The notes under the pieces are model-generated. The model made no database searches and was not told the DNA's origin. It worked only from the letters and a program-made list of their open reading frames with translations. Shown here in pieces: positions 16,054 to 24,903 of a stretch of 36,247 nt of DNA; within the stretch, counting starts at the first letter, position 1, and each line of letters begins with the position of its first letter. Where the stretch lies: assembly GCA_034928535.1 (NCBI GenBank), contig JAYFOV010000040.1, positions 1 through 36,247 of the forward strand, in the 5' to 3' direction. Source of the stretch: CAXXOK01 sp001604115. Its GTDB lineage: Bacteria > Bacillota > Clostridia > Christensenellales > Aristaeellaceae. The translations under genes were made by a program, and so were the position numbers.

Positions 16054-17931
16054 ATGGATGTGATCGTGATCGGCGGCGGGCACGCGGGCTGCGAGGCCGC
16101 GCTCGCCTGCGCCCGCATGGGGCTGGAAACGCTTTTGCTCACGCTGGATCTGGGCAGCATCGGGCTCATGCCCTGCAACCCAGCCATCGGCGGCACCGGC
16201 AAGGGGCATCTGGTGCGTGAGGTGGATGCGCTGGGCGGGCAGATGGGCTTGACTATCGACCGCACGTTTTTGCAAAGCCGCATGCTCAACCGGGGCAAAG
16301 GCCCCGCCGTGCACAGCCTCCGCGCCCAGGCGGATAAGCGCCGCTACCAGGCGGATATGCTGGCCACCCTCTTTGCCACCGAGCGCCTGACCATCCGCCA
16401 GGGCGAAGCGGTGGATGTCCGCACCCACAACGGCCGCGTGAGCGCGGTGGTCACCATGACCGGGGATGTGATCCCCTGCCGCGCCGCCATCGTGTGCGGC
16501 GGGGTGTACCTGAACAGCCGCATCATCATCGGCGAATATACCAAAGACAGCGGCCCGCAGGGGCTTTTGCGCTCCGAAGGGCTCAGCCCCGCGCTGGCCG
16601 GGCTGGGCTTTGCCATCCGCCGCTTCAAAACCGGCACGCCCGCCCGCATCGATGTGCGCAGCATCGATTTTGACCAGATGGAGCCGCAGGAGGGGGATGA
16701 CCCCATCACCCCGTTTTCCTTCCTCACGGCGGCAGGGTTGGCCGAAAGCGGCGTCACCTTCCCGCTTGCCAACCAAAGCCGCTGCTACCTGACCTATACC
16801 AATGAAGCAACGCACCGCATCATCGCCGATAACCTGCACCTGTCCCCCATGGTGCGCGGGGAAATCAAGGGTACCGGCGCGCGTTACTGCCCCAGCATTG
16901 AAGATAAGATCCGCCGTTTTCCGGACAAGGATCGCCACCAGATTTTTTTGGAGCCTGAAGGGCTGGATTCGCCCGAGTGGTATGTGCAGGGCATGAGCTC
17001 CAGCCTGCCCGAGCGCGTCCAGTGGCCGATGTACCGCACTTTGCCGGGGCTGCGCCGCGCGGTGCTCACCCGCCTGGCCTACGCCATCGAGTATGACTGC
17101 ATCGACCCCACCGAGCTCACCCTCACGCTGGAGAGCCGCCGCATCCCCGGGCTGTATTTCGCCGGGCAAATCAACGGTACCAGCGGCTATGAGGAGGCCG
17201 CCGCGCAGGGGCTGCTGGCGGGCATCAACGCCGCGTGCAGTCTGCAGGGCAAGCCGCCGCTCATCCTCACCCGGGATATGGCCTACCTCGGCGTCATGGT
17301 GGATGATCTGACCGTCAAGGGCGTGGATGAACCCTACCGCATGATGACCAGCCGCGCCGAGCACCGCCTGCTGCTGCGCCAGGACAATGCCGACCTGCGC
17401 CTGACCGAGCTGGGTGCAGCCGTAGGGCTGGCGGGCGAGACGCGCCTGCGCCTGCTTGCACAAAAAAAGGCGGACACCGCCCGCCTGATGGAAACCCTTG
17501 CCGGCCTGCGCTTTGCCGCCACCCCGGAGCGCAACGCGTGGCTGGCCGCGCAGGGCGAGACCCCCAGCGACCTGAGCTACACCGCCCAGGAGCTTTTGCG
17601 CCGCCCTGCCGTGACCCTGAACGCTTTGGCCGAGCTGGCGCCGCAACTGGCGGATGCATCCGAAGAATCCCGCCTGCAGGCGGAGCTTACCGTCAAATAT
17701 GCCGGCTATCTGGAAAAAGAGCACCAGCAGGTGCGCCGCGCCCGCGACATGGAGGATTGGCTCATCCCTGAGGATCTGGACTACGCCGCCATCCCCAGCC
17801 TGCGCATCGAGGCGCGGCAGAAGCTAGCCGCCCGCAAGCCCCGCAGCCTGAGCCAGGCCGGGCGCATCCCCGGCGTGAACCCCGCGGATGTGGCCGTGCT
17901 CATGGTGTGGCTCAAGAAGGTGCGGGGGTAG
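16054..17931 (+). CDS. mnmG: tRNA uridine-5-carboxymethylaminomethyl synthesis enzyme MnmG (GidA)
   Basis: 625-residue FAD enzyme that, with the GTPase MnmE, builds the cmnm5 group on wobble U34 of certain tRNAs, using methylene-tetrahydrofolate and NADH. The Rossmann FAD-binding motif VIGGGHAGCEAA is at residues 5-16, followed by the MnmG-specific PCNPAIGGTGKGHLVREVDALGG. FKTGTPAR, GQINGTSGYEEAAAQGL and SRAEHRLLLRQDNADLRLTELG are also family hallmarks, and length matches typical MnmG. The ribosome binding site (AAAGGTGG, ~12 nt from ATG) is slightly distant. In many Firmicutes mnmG sits in an mnmE-mnmG-rsmG cluster; here it stands alone with its own promoter, followed only by a TPR-protein gene. 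Confidence 0.98.
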   Translation: MDVIVIGGGHAGCEAALACARMGLETLLLTLDLGSIGLMPCNPAIGGTGKGHLVREVDALGGQMGLTIDRTFLQSRMLNRGKGPAVHSLRAQADKRRYQADMLATLFATERLTIRQGEAVDVRTHNGRVSAVVTMTGDVIPCRAAIVCGGVYLNSRIIIGEYTKDSGPQGLLRSEGLSPALAGLGFAIRRFKTGTPARIDVRSIDFDQMEPQEGDDPITPFSFLTAAGLAESGVTFPLANQSRCYLTYTNEATHRIIADNLHLSPMVRGEIKGTGARYCPSIEDKIRRFPDKDRHQIFLEPEGLDSPEWYVQGMSSSLPERVQWPMYRTLPGLRRAVLTRLAYAIEYDCIDPTELTLTLESRRIPGLYFAGQINGTSGYEEAAAQGLLAGINAACSLQGKPPLILTRDMAYLGVMVDDLTVKGVDEPYRMMTSRAEHRLLLRQDNADLRLTELGAAVGLAGETRLRLLAQKKADTARLMETLAGLRFAATPERNAWLAAQGETPSDLSYTAQELLRRPAVTLNALAELAPQLADASEESRLQAELTVKYAGYLEKEHQQVRRARDMEDWLIPEDLDYAAIPSLRIEARQKLAARKPRSLSQAGRIPGVNPADVAVLMVWLKKVRG

Positions 17932-18001
17932 GGGCAGCCCTGCTCTGAATAGGGGGGCTTCGCCCACAACCAATCGATGCAAACGAAACACGAGGTATGC
18001 C

Positions 18002-18514
18002 ATGCCGGACATAGACACAGCCCTTCGCCTGCGCGCGGCAGGAGCGCTGACCGAATCCAATCTGCTGTTGGTAGCGCTGGCTGCGGCACACCCGCAGGAT
18101 GGCGCGGTGCAGTACCAGTGCGCTTGGAGTTTTGACATCCTCTCACTGGAGCGGCAAGCCATCTCTTATTATGAAAAAGCACTTGCCCTCGGCCTTTCGG
18201 AAAAAGAGATGCGCGGCGCATACCTGGGTTTGGGGAGTACACACCGCGTGCTGGGCAACTATCGCGCCGCGCAGGATGTGTTCCTGCGTGGGTTGGCACG
18301 CTTTCCACAGGATCATGCGCTGTCTGTGTTTTATGCCATGACGCTGCACAATCTGGGCTGCCATGCCCAGGCTGTGCAGCGCCTGCTGCTCGAGCTGACG
18401 GATACCTCCGCCGACGAGGGCATCCAAAGCTATGCCAAAGCCATACGCTTTTATGCGCAGGATGTGGATGCCACCCTGCCAGACCCGCCGGGGGATGTGC
18501 CCGGTGCAGAATAG
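18002..18514 (+). CDS. Tetratricopeptide-repeat protein (TPR_5-like)
   Basis: 170-residue, probably cytoplasmic, helical-repeat protein. Repeats are visible as LRLRAAGALTESNLLLVALAAAHPQDGAVQYQCAWSFDILSLERQAISYYEKALALGLSEKEMRGAYLGLGSTHRVLGNYRAAQDVFLRGLARFPQD, with the W/L/G/Y/A/P spacing of TPRs. The whole-length pattern, including the end RFYAQDVD, matches the TPR_5 family of short stand-alone TPR proteins. ATG 18002 has GAGG about 7 nt upstream. It lies 70 bp after mnmG and may be co-transcribed with it. No binding partner is known; it is probably a scaffold. Confidence 0.85.
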   Translation: MPDIDTALRLRAAGALTESNLLLVALAAAHPQDGAVQYQCAWSFDILSLERQAISYYEKALALGLSEKEMRGAYLGLGSTHRVLGNYRAAQDVFLRGLARFPQDHALSVFYAMTLHNLGCHAQAVQRLLLELTDTSADEGIQSYAKAIRFYAQDVDATLPDPPGDVPGAE

Positions 18515-18580
18515 GGTCGCATGGGAGCGGCATTCATGCCGCTGCACTTGCGCCACGCTCAACATCCTCCGCCCAAACCA

Positions 18581-18618
18581 CATCGCCCCGCCGCCGTGGA
18601 AACGGCGGCGGGGCGATG
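18581..18618 (+). other. Perfect 16-bp GC-rich hairpin after the TPR gene
   Basis: 18581-18596 pairs exactly with 18603-18618, loop TGGAAA. No T-run follows on either strand, so it is a stabilising or pausing hairpin rather than a classical terminator. The rest of the gap 18515-18891 is filled by repeat sequence. Confidence 0.55.
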
Positions 18619-18639
18619 CCCGTTATCTCCCTACAGACG

Positions 18640-18682
18640 GGTCAAGGGCGAATGCCCTTGCCGGGGTGCAGGGGTGAAATCC
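18640..18682 (+). repeat. Dispersed repeat core, short copy
   Basis: GGTCAAGGGCGAATGCCCTT, then GCCGGGGTGCAGGGGTGAAATCC. It has a perfect hairpin 1, CAAGGGC-GAAT-GCCCTTG (18643-18660), but lacks the second stem seen in other copies. It lies just left of the inverted full-length copy. Confidence 0.6.
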
Positions 18683-18697
18683 TTTGCCCAGACTGTA

Positions 18698-18853
18698 AAA
18701 GAACCTATGCAATGTGCCACCGCCGCTCGCCTCATAGCCCTGCGGGCTGTTCGCTCGCTTGCCAGCCATGCTGCGGCAGGAGGCTTTGGGGCGCTGCCCC
18801 AAACCCCGCATGGGCTTTCGCCCTTGACCCTTTCACGCTGCGGCAGAGGGTTT
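18698..18853 (-). repeat. Dispersed hairpin-rich repeat, copy B (inverted relative to copy A)
   Basis: Its plus strand aligns along its whole length with the reverse complement of 15720-15880. Long identical runs include CGCTCGCCTCATAGCCCTGC and AGGCTTTGGGGCGCTGCCCC. Differences cluster at the ends and in the middle (CTTTCGTAATTT in A versus CTTGCCAGCCAT in B). The terminal repeats are degenerate here. Hairpin 2, TTTGGGGC/GCCCCAAA (18785-18792 with 18796-18803), is intact. Confidence 0.8.
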
Positions 18854-18891
18854 TGGGGCAGCCTGACCGCTGCCCGTCCCCATGCGTTCAC

Positions 18892-19881
18892 TCATGCACC
18901 CAAGTAGCTCAATACCAGCTTCTGCGCGCCTTCCACATCCCGCAGATCCACAACCTCGCAGGCGCTGTGCACATAGCGGCAGGGCACGCTCACGGTGCAC
19001 ACGGCCACGCCGCCGCGGGACAGCTGCATGGCGCCCGCATCCGTACCGCCATAGGGCAGCACTTCCCGCTGCGCCACGATACCCGCGCGTTCGGCTGCTG
19101 CGTGCAGCGCCTGCACCAGCGCGGGGTTGGAGATGCTGCGCGCGTTCATCACCAGCACGGTGGGGCCTTCGCCCAGGTTCATGGACACACGGCGATCCTC
19201 CGGTGTATCCCCGGTCAGGGTCACATCCAGCGCGATGCCCACATCCGGCTGCACGCTGTAGGCGCTGGTGGTCGCTCCGCGGATGCCCACCTCCTCCTGC
19301 GTGGTAAAGACGGCGATCACGGTATCCTTGACGGGGGGCAGGTTTTGCATGATGCTCACCAGCAGAGCGCAGGCCACGCGATCGTCCATGGCGGGGCTGG
19401 CCAGGCGGTTTACGCCCAGCTTGAAGCTCTCCTCGGCGTAAACGGCCACATCCCCCAAATTAACCATGGTCAGGGCTTCCTGTGCGTCCTTGGCGCCGAT
19501 ATCAATGTAATAAGCGCGCAGGGAGGAGGTTTCGCCGGGCTTCAGGGGCTGCTCGTTGAGCACGCCCATCACGCCGTTTGCAAACTTGACGCGGCGGGTG
19601 CGGCTGTTGTTCACGGAAATGCCGCCCACATTGCTCACACGCAGGTAGCCTTCTTTTTCCACATGGGTCACGATCAGGCCGATCTGATCCATGTGCGCGG
19701 CCAGCATGATGCGCTTGCCGGCGGGATCGGTGCCCTTTTTCTCGCAAATCAGGTTGCCCAGCGCGTCGCGGCGGATGGTGTCCACCTTGTCGTGGAGCAT
19801 CGCCTGGATGGTATCGGCCACCTGCTCTTCATGGCCGGAGGGGCCGTAGATGGCCGTAAGCTGTTTGATCAAACTTTCCAC
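18892..19881 (-). CDS. M42 family metallopeptidase, paralogue C
   Basis: 329-residue cobalt/zinc aminopeptidase of the M42 family (glutamyl aminopeptidase/FrvX/DAPE-like), usually a large cytoplasmic dodecamer trimming peptides. Metal ligands are visible: His63 and Asp65 in AAHMDQIG, Asp166-Asp167 in MDDRV, Glu196-Glu197 in TTQEEVG (catalytic base and ligand), and His305 in PCRYVHS. The N-terminus GPSGHEEQV and the mid-protein Gly-rich loops also fit. Start GTG (19881-19879, minus) has AAAGGATG upstream. It is the last gene of the three-gene M42 run, 37 bp after the middle one. Confidence 0.93.
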   Translation of the reverse strand: MESLIKQLTAIYGPSGHEEQVADTIQAMLHDKVDTIRRDALGNLICEKKGTDPAGKRIMLAAHMDQIGLIVTHVEKEGYLRVSNVGGISVNNSRTRRVKFANGVMGVLNEQPLKPGETSSLRAYYIDIGAKDAQEALTMVNLGDVAVYAEESFKLGVNRLASPAMDDRVACALLVSIMQNLPPVKDTVIAVFTTQEEVGIRGATTSAYSVQPDVGIALDVTLTGDTPEDRRVSMNLGEGPTVLVMNARSISNPALVQALHAAAERAGIVAQREVLPYGGTDAGAMQLSRGGVAVCTVSVPCRYVHSACEVVDLRDVEGAQKLVLSYLGA

Positions 19882-19918
19882 GGATGTTTCATCCTTTCTG
19901 TCATGGGGCGCAGGGCGC

Positions 19919-20947
19919 TCACAAATTGCTCAGGAACGCGCGGGCAAGCGCCTCCTGAGCGGCAATATCGCTCAGGGCGCACACGGTGGTCGGGCTGTGG
20001 ATGTTGCGGCAGGGCACGGACAGCACGATGGTGCGCGCGCCCTCCCCGGCCAGCTGCACCGCGCCGCCATCGTTGCCGCCGGACACAAACTGCTTGACCT
20101 GGTGGGCGATGCCCTCCCGCTGGGCGGTGGCCAGCATGTCCCGGTACAGCCCGCCGTCAGCGATGGAGGCATTGTCCATAAAGGAAACGCACACGCCCTC
20201 GCCCACACGGCACACCTTGAGCGCATCCGGCGTATCCCCCAGATCGTTGGCGGATGTGGTTTCCAAGATCAGGCCAATGTCCGGCTGCACGCGATAGGCC
20301 GCGGCGGCCGCGCCCCGGCAGCCCACTTCCTCCTGACTGGTAAAGGCGAAAACCAGCTCGCCCGCATAAGGCGTTTCCAGCAGGCGCAGCAGGTTGTACA
20401 CGCCCACGCGGTCATCCAGCGCTTTGGCGTAGACCAGCCCTTCCCCAAAGGGGGTAAAGGGCGTTTCAAAGGTGATCATGGTTCCGGCAGGCGCCAGACG
20501 CTCGGCCTCGGCTTTGTCCCGTGCGCCGATATCCACATACAGCTGCTCAATGGGCAGCACGGCTTTGCGCTCCTCCGCGCTTTGCTGGTGGATGGCCATC
20601 GCGCCAATCACGCCCGGCAGGGCAGGCTTGTCCGGCGCATCATAGCCCACGCGCACGCGCTTGGATACCAGCACGCGGCTATCCACCCCGCCGATGGCGC
20701 GAAAGCGGATCAGCCCTTCTTCGGTGGCGGAAACGGCCATCAGCCCCACCTCATCCATGTGGGCGGCCAGCATCACGCGCGGCTTGGCAGGGTCAGTGCC
20801 CTTGCGGGTCACGATCACGCTGCCCACACCATCCAGCGCCACGGCATCCGCGCCAAAGCGCGCGGTGCAGGCTTCCAGGATCATCCGGCGCACGGGCTCC
20901 TCCCGGCCGCTGAGCCCCTGGGCTTCGCAGAGGGTTTTCAGGTCCAT
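19919..20947 (-). CDS. M42 family metallopeptidase, paralogue B
   Basis: 342-residue M42 aminopeptidase. Ligands are His63 and Asp65 (AAHMDEVG), the LDDRV aspartates, SQEEVGCRGAAAAAY glutamates and the histidine in CRNIHS, so it looks catalytically intact. Its ATG (20947-20945, minus) overlaps the end of paralogue A by 10 bp, and the AAGGGTGGG ribosome binding site lies inside that gene, so translation is probably coupled. Divergence from A and C outside the motifs suggests different peptide specificity rather than redundancy. Confidence 0.93.
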   Translation of the reverse strand: MDLKTLCEAQGLSGREEPVRRMILEACTARFGADAVALDGVGSVIVTRKGTDPAKPRVMLAAHMDEVGLMAVSATEEGLIRFRAIGGVDSRVLVSKRVRVGYDAPDKPALPGVIGAMAIHQQSAEERKAVLPIEQLYVDIGARDKAEAERLAPAGTMITFETPFTPFGEGLVYAKALDDRVGVYNLLRLLETPYAGELVFAFTSQEEVGCRGAAAAAYRVQPDIGLILETTSANDLGDTPDALKVCRVGEGVCVSFMDNASIADGGLYRDMLATAQREGIAHQVKQFVSGGNDGGAVQLAGEGARTIVLSVPCRNIHSPTTVCALSDIAAQEALARAFLSNL

Positions 20948-22017
20948 AGCGCTTCATCCCACCCTTCGTCGATCTCGGCGGCAAACAGCGCCACCAACCG
21001 CCCGCACTCACGCAGGGCGTTCATATCCAGCAGTTCCACGGTGGTGTGCATGTACTTCAGGGGCAAATCCACCAGCACACTGGGGATGCCTTCGCGGGCG
21101 ATCTGCACGGTATCGGTATCGGTGCCGGTGCGGCTTTCCAGCTGCTCCACATTCAGGCGAATGCCATTTTTGGCCGCCGTCTGGCGGATGCGGTCCACCA
21201 GCTTGAATTGCAGGTAGGGGCCGTAGCCGATGGCGGGCGCATCCAGCGGGATGGTCGTGTCCGGCCGGCTGGCGGGGATGGGCGCGTGGCTCACATCCAT
21301 CACGATGGCCAGATCCGGGTTCACGGTGTGCGCGGCCACCTTGGCGCCGCGGCAGCCGACCTCCTCCTGCGTGGTGGCGGCAAACACGATCTCGGCGGCG
21401 TGCTTCATGCGGCTCAGCCGCTCGGCAGCCTCCAGCATCACGGCGATGCAGGCGCGGTCATCCATTGTTTTGCCGGCGGCGCGCTCGTTGAGCAAGGCAA
21501 TGGTCTGCCCCGTGAGGGTGACCAGATCGCCCACATGCACCTGGCTGCGCACGGCCTCCGCCGGAAGCCCCAGATCGATATAGAGATCCTCCCGGCTGTA
21601 GTTTTGCTTGCGCTCGGCCTCGGTGAGCAGGTGCGGCGCCTTGGCGCCGATCACGCCGGTCAGCGGCGTGGCGGGCAGTCCTGCGCCGGTGGCGTGCACC
21701 GTCACGACTGCCGCGGGCAGGATGCGCGGATCCACCCCGCCAACATTGCCCATGCGCAGCGATCCGTCTTTGAGAATTTCCACCACCATGAGCGCGATCT
21801 CGTCCATGTGCGCACACAGGATGATCCTGGGGGCGCGGCCGCCGCGCGCGGTGGGTTGGTTGGGCTTGAGTGTGGCCAGTACGTTAAAGAGGGGGTCTAT
21901 GGTCACAGCATCGCACAGGGGTTCAAAGCGCGCTTTGAGCCACTCCGCGGTGCTCTGCTCATGACCGCTGGGGCCGAACTGCACGCTCGCCCCCTGTAAG
22001 TAAGAGAGGATGTCCAT
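20938..22017 (-). CDS. M42 family metallopeptidase, paralogue A
   Basis: 359-residue M42 aminopeptidase and first gene of the run. Ligands are His70 and Asp72 (CAHMDEIA), MDDRA aspartates, TTQEEVGCRG glutamates and the histidine of LKYMHTTVELL. The last motif (MHTTVE) and the DEIA ending differ slightly from B and C and may reflect a separate subgroup. The ATG at 22017 (minus) follows GAAAGGCGG. It is driven by the promoter at 22180-22152. Confidence 0.93.
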   Translation of the reverse strand: MDILSYLQGASVQFGPSGHEQSTAEWLKARFEPLCDAVTIDPLFNVLATLKPNQPTARGGRAPRIILCAHMDEIALMVVEILKDGSLRMGNVGGVDPRILPAAVVTVHATGAGLPATPLTGVIGAKAPHLLTEAERKQNYSREDLYIDLGLPAEAVRSQVHVGDLVTLTGQTIALLNERAAGKTMDDRACIAVMLEAAERLSRMKHAAEIVFAATTQEEVGCRGAKVAAHTVNPDLAIVMDVSHAPIPASRPDTTIPLDAPAIGYGPYLQFKLVDRIRQTAAKNGIRLNVEQLESRTGTDTDTVQIAREGIPSVLVDLPLKYMHTTVELLDMNALRECGRLVALFAAEIDEGWDEALWT

Positions 22018-22151
22018 GGGTGTACCGCCTTTCTTTCACGGTAGGTCAGGCGCGGGGCATCGCCGGCGTACAGCCGCAAGCGGGTGCGCACCCACAGGGG
22101 TGCCCGGTGCCGGGGCGGGTCGCCGTCCGGCGGCATGAGCCTGACCTTTGC

Positions 22152-22180
22152 ATTATACGCCCCCCGCGCGCCGCATGCAA
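22152..22180 (-). promoter_or_regulatory. Promoter of the M42 peptidase operon
   Basis: Minus strand: TTGCAT (22180-22175), 17-bp spacer, consensus TATAAT (22157-22152). The leader to ATG 22017 is about 130 nt. The gap 22018-22536 is a divergent promoter region (this one and the dxr promoter); no gene was seen in it. Confidence 0.8.
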
Positions 22181-22362
22181 GCCAGGCAAGGGGCTTGCAT
22201 GGCGTAGGGCGGCTGCCCCGGCGTGGCCGGGCTGGCAACTTTGAACGCGCCGTAAACTTTTCCGGCTGCGCGTGACCCGCGCCCATGCCGCAACCGCCCT
22301 GGCTGCAAGCTTGCCAAACGCGGGTTTCATGCCCGCAAACGGACAGCCTGACCGTGCATGGT

Positions 22363-22391
22363 TTGACAACCACCCCTCCCCCCGCTACAAT
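22363..22391 (+). promoter_or_regulatory. Promoter of dxr-rseP
   Basis: Perfect -35 TTGACA (22363-22368), 17-bp spacer, TACAAT (22386-22391). Leader about 140 nt. Confidence 0.85.
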
Positions 22392-22536
22392 AAAAGCCAC
22401 GGACGTTGCTTTTTTGCGCGCCCACAGCCCTGCGGCGGTATGGTCCATGCCGGCGCACGGCCATGGGCGCGGCCACCTGCCGCGCTGCGCGCCCCGCCCG
22501 CCCCAGACCGCTTATGCATAAAGGAGAACACCCCTG

Positions 22537-23709
22537 ATGACCTATCCCAAACGCAGCCTTGCCGTGCTGGGCAGCACCGGCAGCATCGGCACCCAGGCGC
22601 TGGATGTGGCCGCCCGCCACGCGGATCGCTTTACCGTGGTAGCCCTTACCGCGCACAGCAACCGGGAAACGCTCTTTGCGCAGGTGCGCGCCTTCCGCCC
22701 CTTGCTGGCCGGGCTGACCGATGCCCGCCTGACCCTGGCCGATGTGCCCGACGACCTGCGCTTTTGCCGCTGGGTGTTTGGCCCGCAGGCGCTCACCGAA
22801 GCCGCCGCGCTTGCGCAGGCGCAGGATGTGCTGGTGTCTGTGGTCGGCATGCTGGGGCTGCCCAGCGTGCTCACCGCGCTGGAGCATCGCAAGCGTGTGC
22901 TGCTGGCCAATAAGGAGGCGCTGGTGGCGGGCGGGGCGCTGGTCATGCGCGCCGCGCAGGCCGCGGGCGAAAATATGCTCCTCCCGGTGGACAGCGAGCA
23001 CAGCGCCATTTTCCAGTGCCTGCAAGGCGCGGGCGGCAACCCCATCCGGCGCATTTTGCTCACCTGCTCGGGCGGGCCTTTCCGTACCTGGGCAAAGGCG
23101 GATCTGGACGCCGCCACGCGGGCGCAGGCGCTGCGCCACCCTACGTGGGCCATGGGCGCAAAGATCACCACAGACAGCGCCACGCTGTTTAACAAGGCGC
23201 TGGAAATCATCGAAGCCAAACATTTGTTTCACGTGGAACCACAGCAGATCCAGGTGCTCATCCACCCGCAAAGCGTGGTGCACAGCGCGGTGGAGTTTCA
23301 GGATGGCGCGGTGGTGGCGCAGCTGGGCACCCCGGACATGCGCCTGCCCATCCTCTACGCCATGGCCTACCCGGAGCGCCTGCCCACCGGCGGCGCGCCG
23401 CTGGATCTTTTCGCCATGCGGGAGCTCACCTTTGAAGCGCCCGATCCGGTTCGCTTTCCCTCCCTGCGCATGGCGGAGGAAAGCCTGCTGGCAGGCGGGG
23501 CGGCGTGCTGCGTGCTCAACGCCGCCAACGAGGTGGCCGTAAACCGCTTCCTGGGTCTGGATGGCGGCATGGCCATCCCGGTGGGTAAAATTTACGCCGT
23601 GGTGGCGGAGACGCTCCAGCGCGTGGGGCACCTGCCCGCGGACGATTTGCCCGCCGTGCTGGAGGCCGACCGCCGCGCCCGCGAGGTAGCCGCCAGCCTG
23701 CTGCCCTGA
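22537..23709 (+). CDS. dxr: 1-deoxy-D-xylulose-5-phosphate reductoisomerase
   Basis: 390-residue cytoplasmic enzyme converting DXP to 2-C-methyl-D-erythritol-4-phosphate with NADPH, the committed step of the MEP isoprenoid pathway. The NADPH motif LGSTGSIG is at residues 11-18. ANKEALVAGG (Asn125-Lys-Glu127), the metal-binding PVDSEHSAIFQ (Asp152, Glu154), TCSGGPF, MGAKITTDSATLFNKALEIIEA, the flexible-loop HPQSVVHS and AANEVAV are all present, and length is typical. ATG 22537 follows AAAGGAG. rseP follows after 111 bp with no visible terminator between them, so they probably form an operon. Confidence 0.97.
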   Translation: MTYPKRSLAVLGSTGSIGTQALDVAARHADRFTVVALTAHSNRETLFAQVRAFRPLLAGLTDARLTLADVPDDLRFCRWVFGPQALTEAAALAQAQDVLVSVVGMLGLPSVLTALEHRKRVLLANKEALVAGGALVMRAAQAAGENMLLPVDSEHSAIFQCLQGAGGNPIRRILLTCSGGPFRTWAKADLDAATRAQALRHPTWAMGAKITTDSATLFNKALEIIEAKHLFHVEPQQIQVLIHPQSVVHSAVEFQDGAVVAQLGTPDMRLPILYAMAYPERLPTGGAPLDLFAMRELTFEAPDPVRFPSLRMAEESLLAGGAACCVLNAANEVAVNRFLGLDGGMAIPVGKIYAVVAETLQRVGHLPADDLPAVLEADRRAREVAASLLP

Positions 23710-23820
23710 TCTGCGCTGCCAAACTGCCCGCGCGGGCTTGCCGCGCCGCCCTTACGTTTTGCGTGCCCCATGACGGTTTTCCCACACGAGCCAACGGCTC
23801 CCCAAGGAGGTGCACCCATC

Positions 23821-24873
23821 TTGAACATCCTGTATATCCTGCTGGGCGTTGCGCTGCTCGGCCTGTTCATCACTGTGCATGAGTTCGGGCATTTTATCGC
23901 CGCGCGGCTCACGGGTATTGCCGTCAAGGAGTATTCGGTGGGCTTTGGCCCCAAGCTGCTCCAGTGGCGCAGCAAAAAGCACGAGACGCTGTTCACCCTG
24001 CGCCCCATCCCGCTGGGCGGTTACTGCATGTTTTACGGCGATGAGACGGATCAGGCCAACGCGGACGACCCCCGCGCCTTTGACAAGGCTGCCGTGTGGC
24101 GGCGCATGCTCACCGTGTTCAGCGGCCCGCTGATGAACTTTGTGCTGGCCTTTGCCCTGGCCGTGGGGCTGATGGCGGGCTATGCCATGGTGGCCGCGCA
24201 GCCGGTGTTTGACCAGGTGGATGCCGGCATGCCCGCGCAGGTGGCCGGCGTGCAGCCCGGCGATGTGCTGCTTGCCGTGGATGGCACGCCCGTGGCCATC
24301 GGCGATGCCGGCGCGCTGACCGCCGCCATTGCCGCCCTGCCGGAAGGCGGGCAGGTCACGCTGTTGTTGCAGCGCGGGCAGGATGAACTGACCGTGCCCC
24401 TGACCCCCGTCTTTGACGCGGCGGAGGGCCGCGCACGCATCGGCGTGACCATCCGCTCCGCCGCGCCCCTGCCCGCCGGGATGGTCATCCCCGCCGCGTG
24501 GCAGACGTGCCTGAACGCATCCACCGCCATTTTGGATTCGCTGGGCAAGCTGGTGACCACCGGCGAGGGCATCCAGGATACGGCCGGCCCCATCGGCGTG
24601 GTGCAGCTGATCGCCGAGCAAACGCGCGCCGGAGGGCTGGAGGTGCTGCTGTGGCTGGCGGTGGTCATCAGCATCAACCTGGGGCTGATGAACCTGCTGC
24701 CCATCCCCGGGCTGGACGGCAGCCGCCTGGTGTTCATGCTGGTGGAAACCATCCGCCGCAAGCCCGTGAGCCGCAAGGTGGAAAACGCCGTGCACCTGGC
24801 CGGCTTTGCCCTGCTCATGGGGCTGATGCTGTTTTTTACCTTCCAGGACGTGGGGCGCATCATCGGCGGGTAA
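23821..24873 (+). CDS. rseP: RIP metalloprotease RseP/RasP (M50, site-2 protease)
   Basis: 350-residue intramembrane zinc protease that cleaves membrane-embedded substrates such as anti-sigma factors and leftover signal peptides. The zinc motif HEFGH is at residues 20-24 in the first helix. A GxxxG-rich second segment (FSGPLMNFVLAFALAV) and the third-ligand motif NLLPIPGLDGSRL near the C-terminus complete the active site. A PDZ domain lies between them (AGVQPGDVLLAVDGTPV). TTG 23821 is chosen because AAGGAGG sits 10 nt upstream and the hydrophobic N-terminus then begins correctly. In many Firmicutes ispG or proS follows; here it does not. Confidence 0.95.
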   Translation: MNILYILLGVALLGLFITVHEFGHFIAARLTGIAVKEYSVGFGPKLLQWRSKKHETLFTLRPIPLGGYCMFYGDETDQANADDPRAFDKAAVWRRMLTVFSGPLMNFVLAFALAVGLMAGYAMVAAQPVFDQVDAGMPAQVAGVQPGDVLLAVDGTPVAIGDAGALTAAIAALPEGGQVTLLLQRGQDELTVPLTPVFDAAEGRARIGVTIRSAAPLPAGMVIPAAWQTCLNASTAILDSLGKLVTTGEGIQDTAGPIGVVQLIAEQTRAGGLEVLLWLAVVISINLGLMNLLPIPGLDGSRLVFMLVETIRRKPVSRKVENAVHLAGFALLMGLMLFFTFQDVGRIIGG

Positions 24874-24903
24874 CGCCCCCCTTTGCCCCGTGCACAAAAC
24901 AGG

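Noticed and set aside
15712..17724. Long minus-strand open frame of about 670 codons opposite mnmG
   Set aside because: Antisense shadow of mnmG; its C-terminal end is translated repeat sequence.
18616..20097. Plus-strand open frame of about 490 codons opposite M42 paralogue C
   Set aside because: Begins in the dispersed repeat and then runs antisense to a clear M42 gene.
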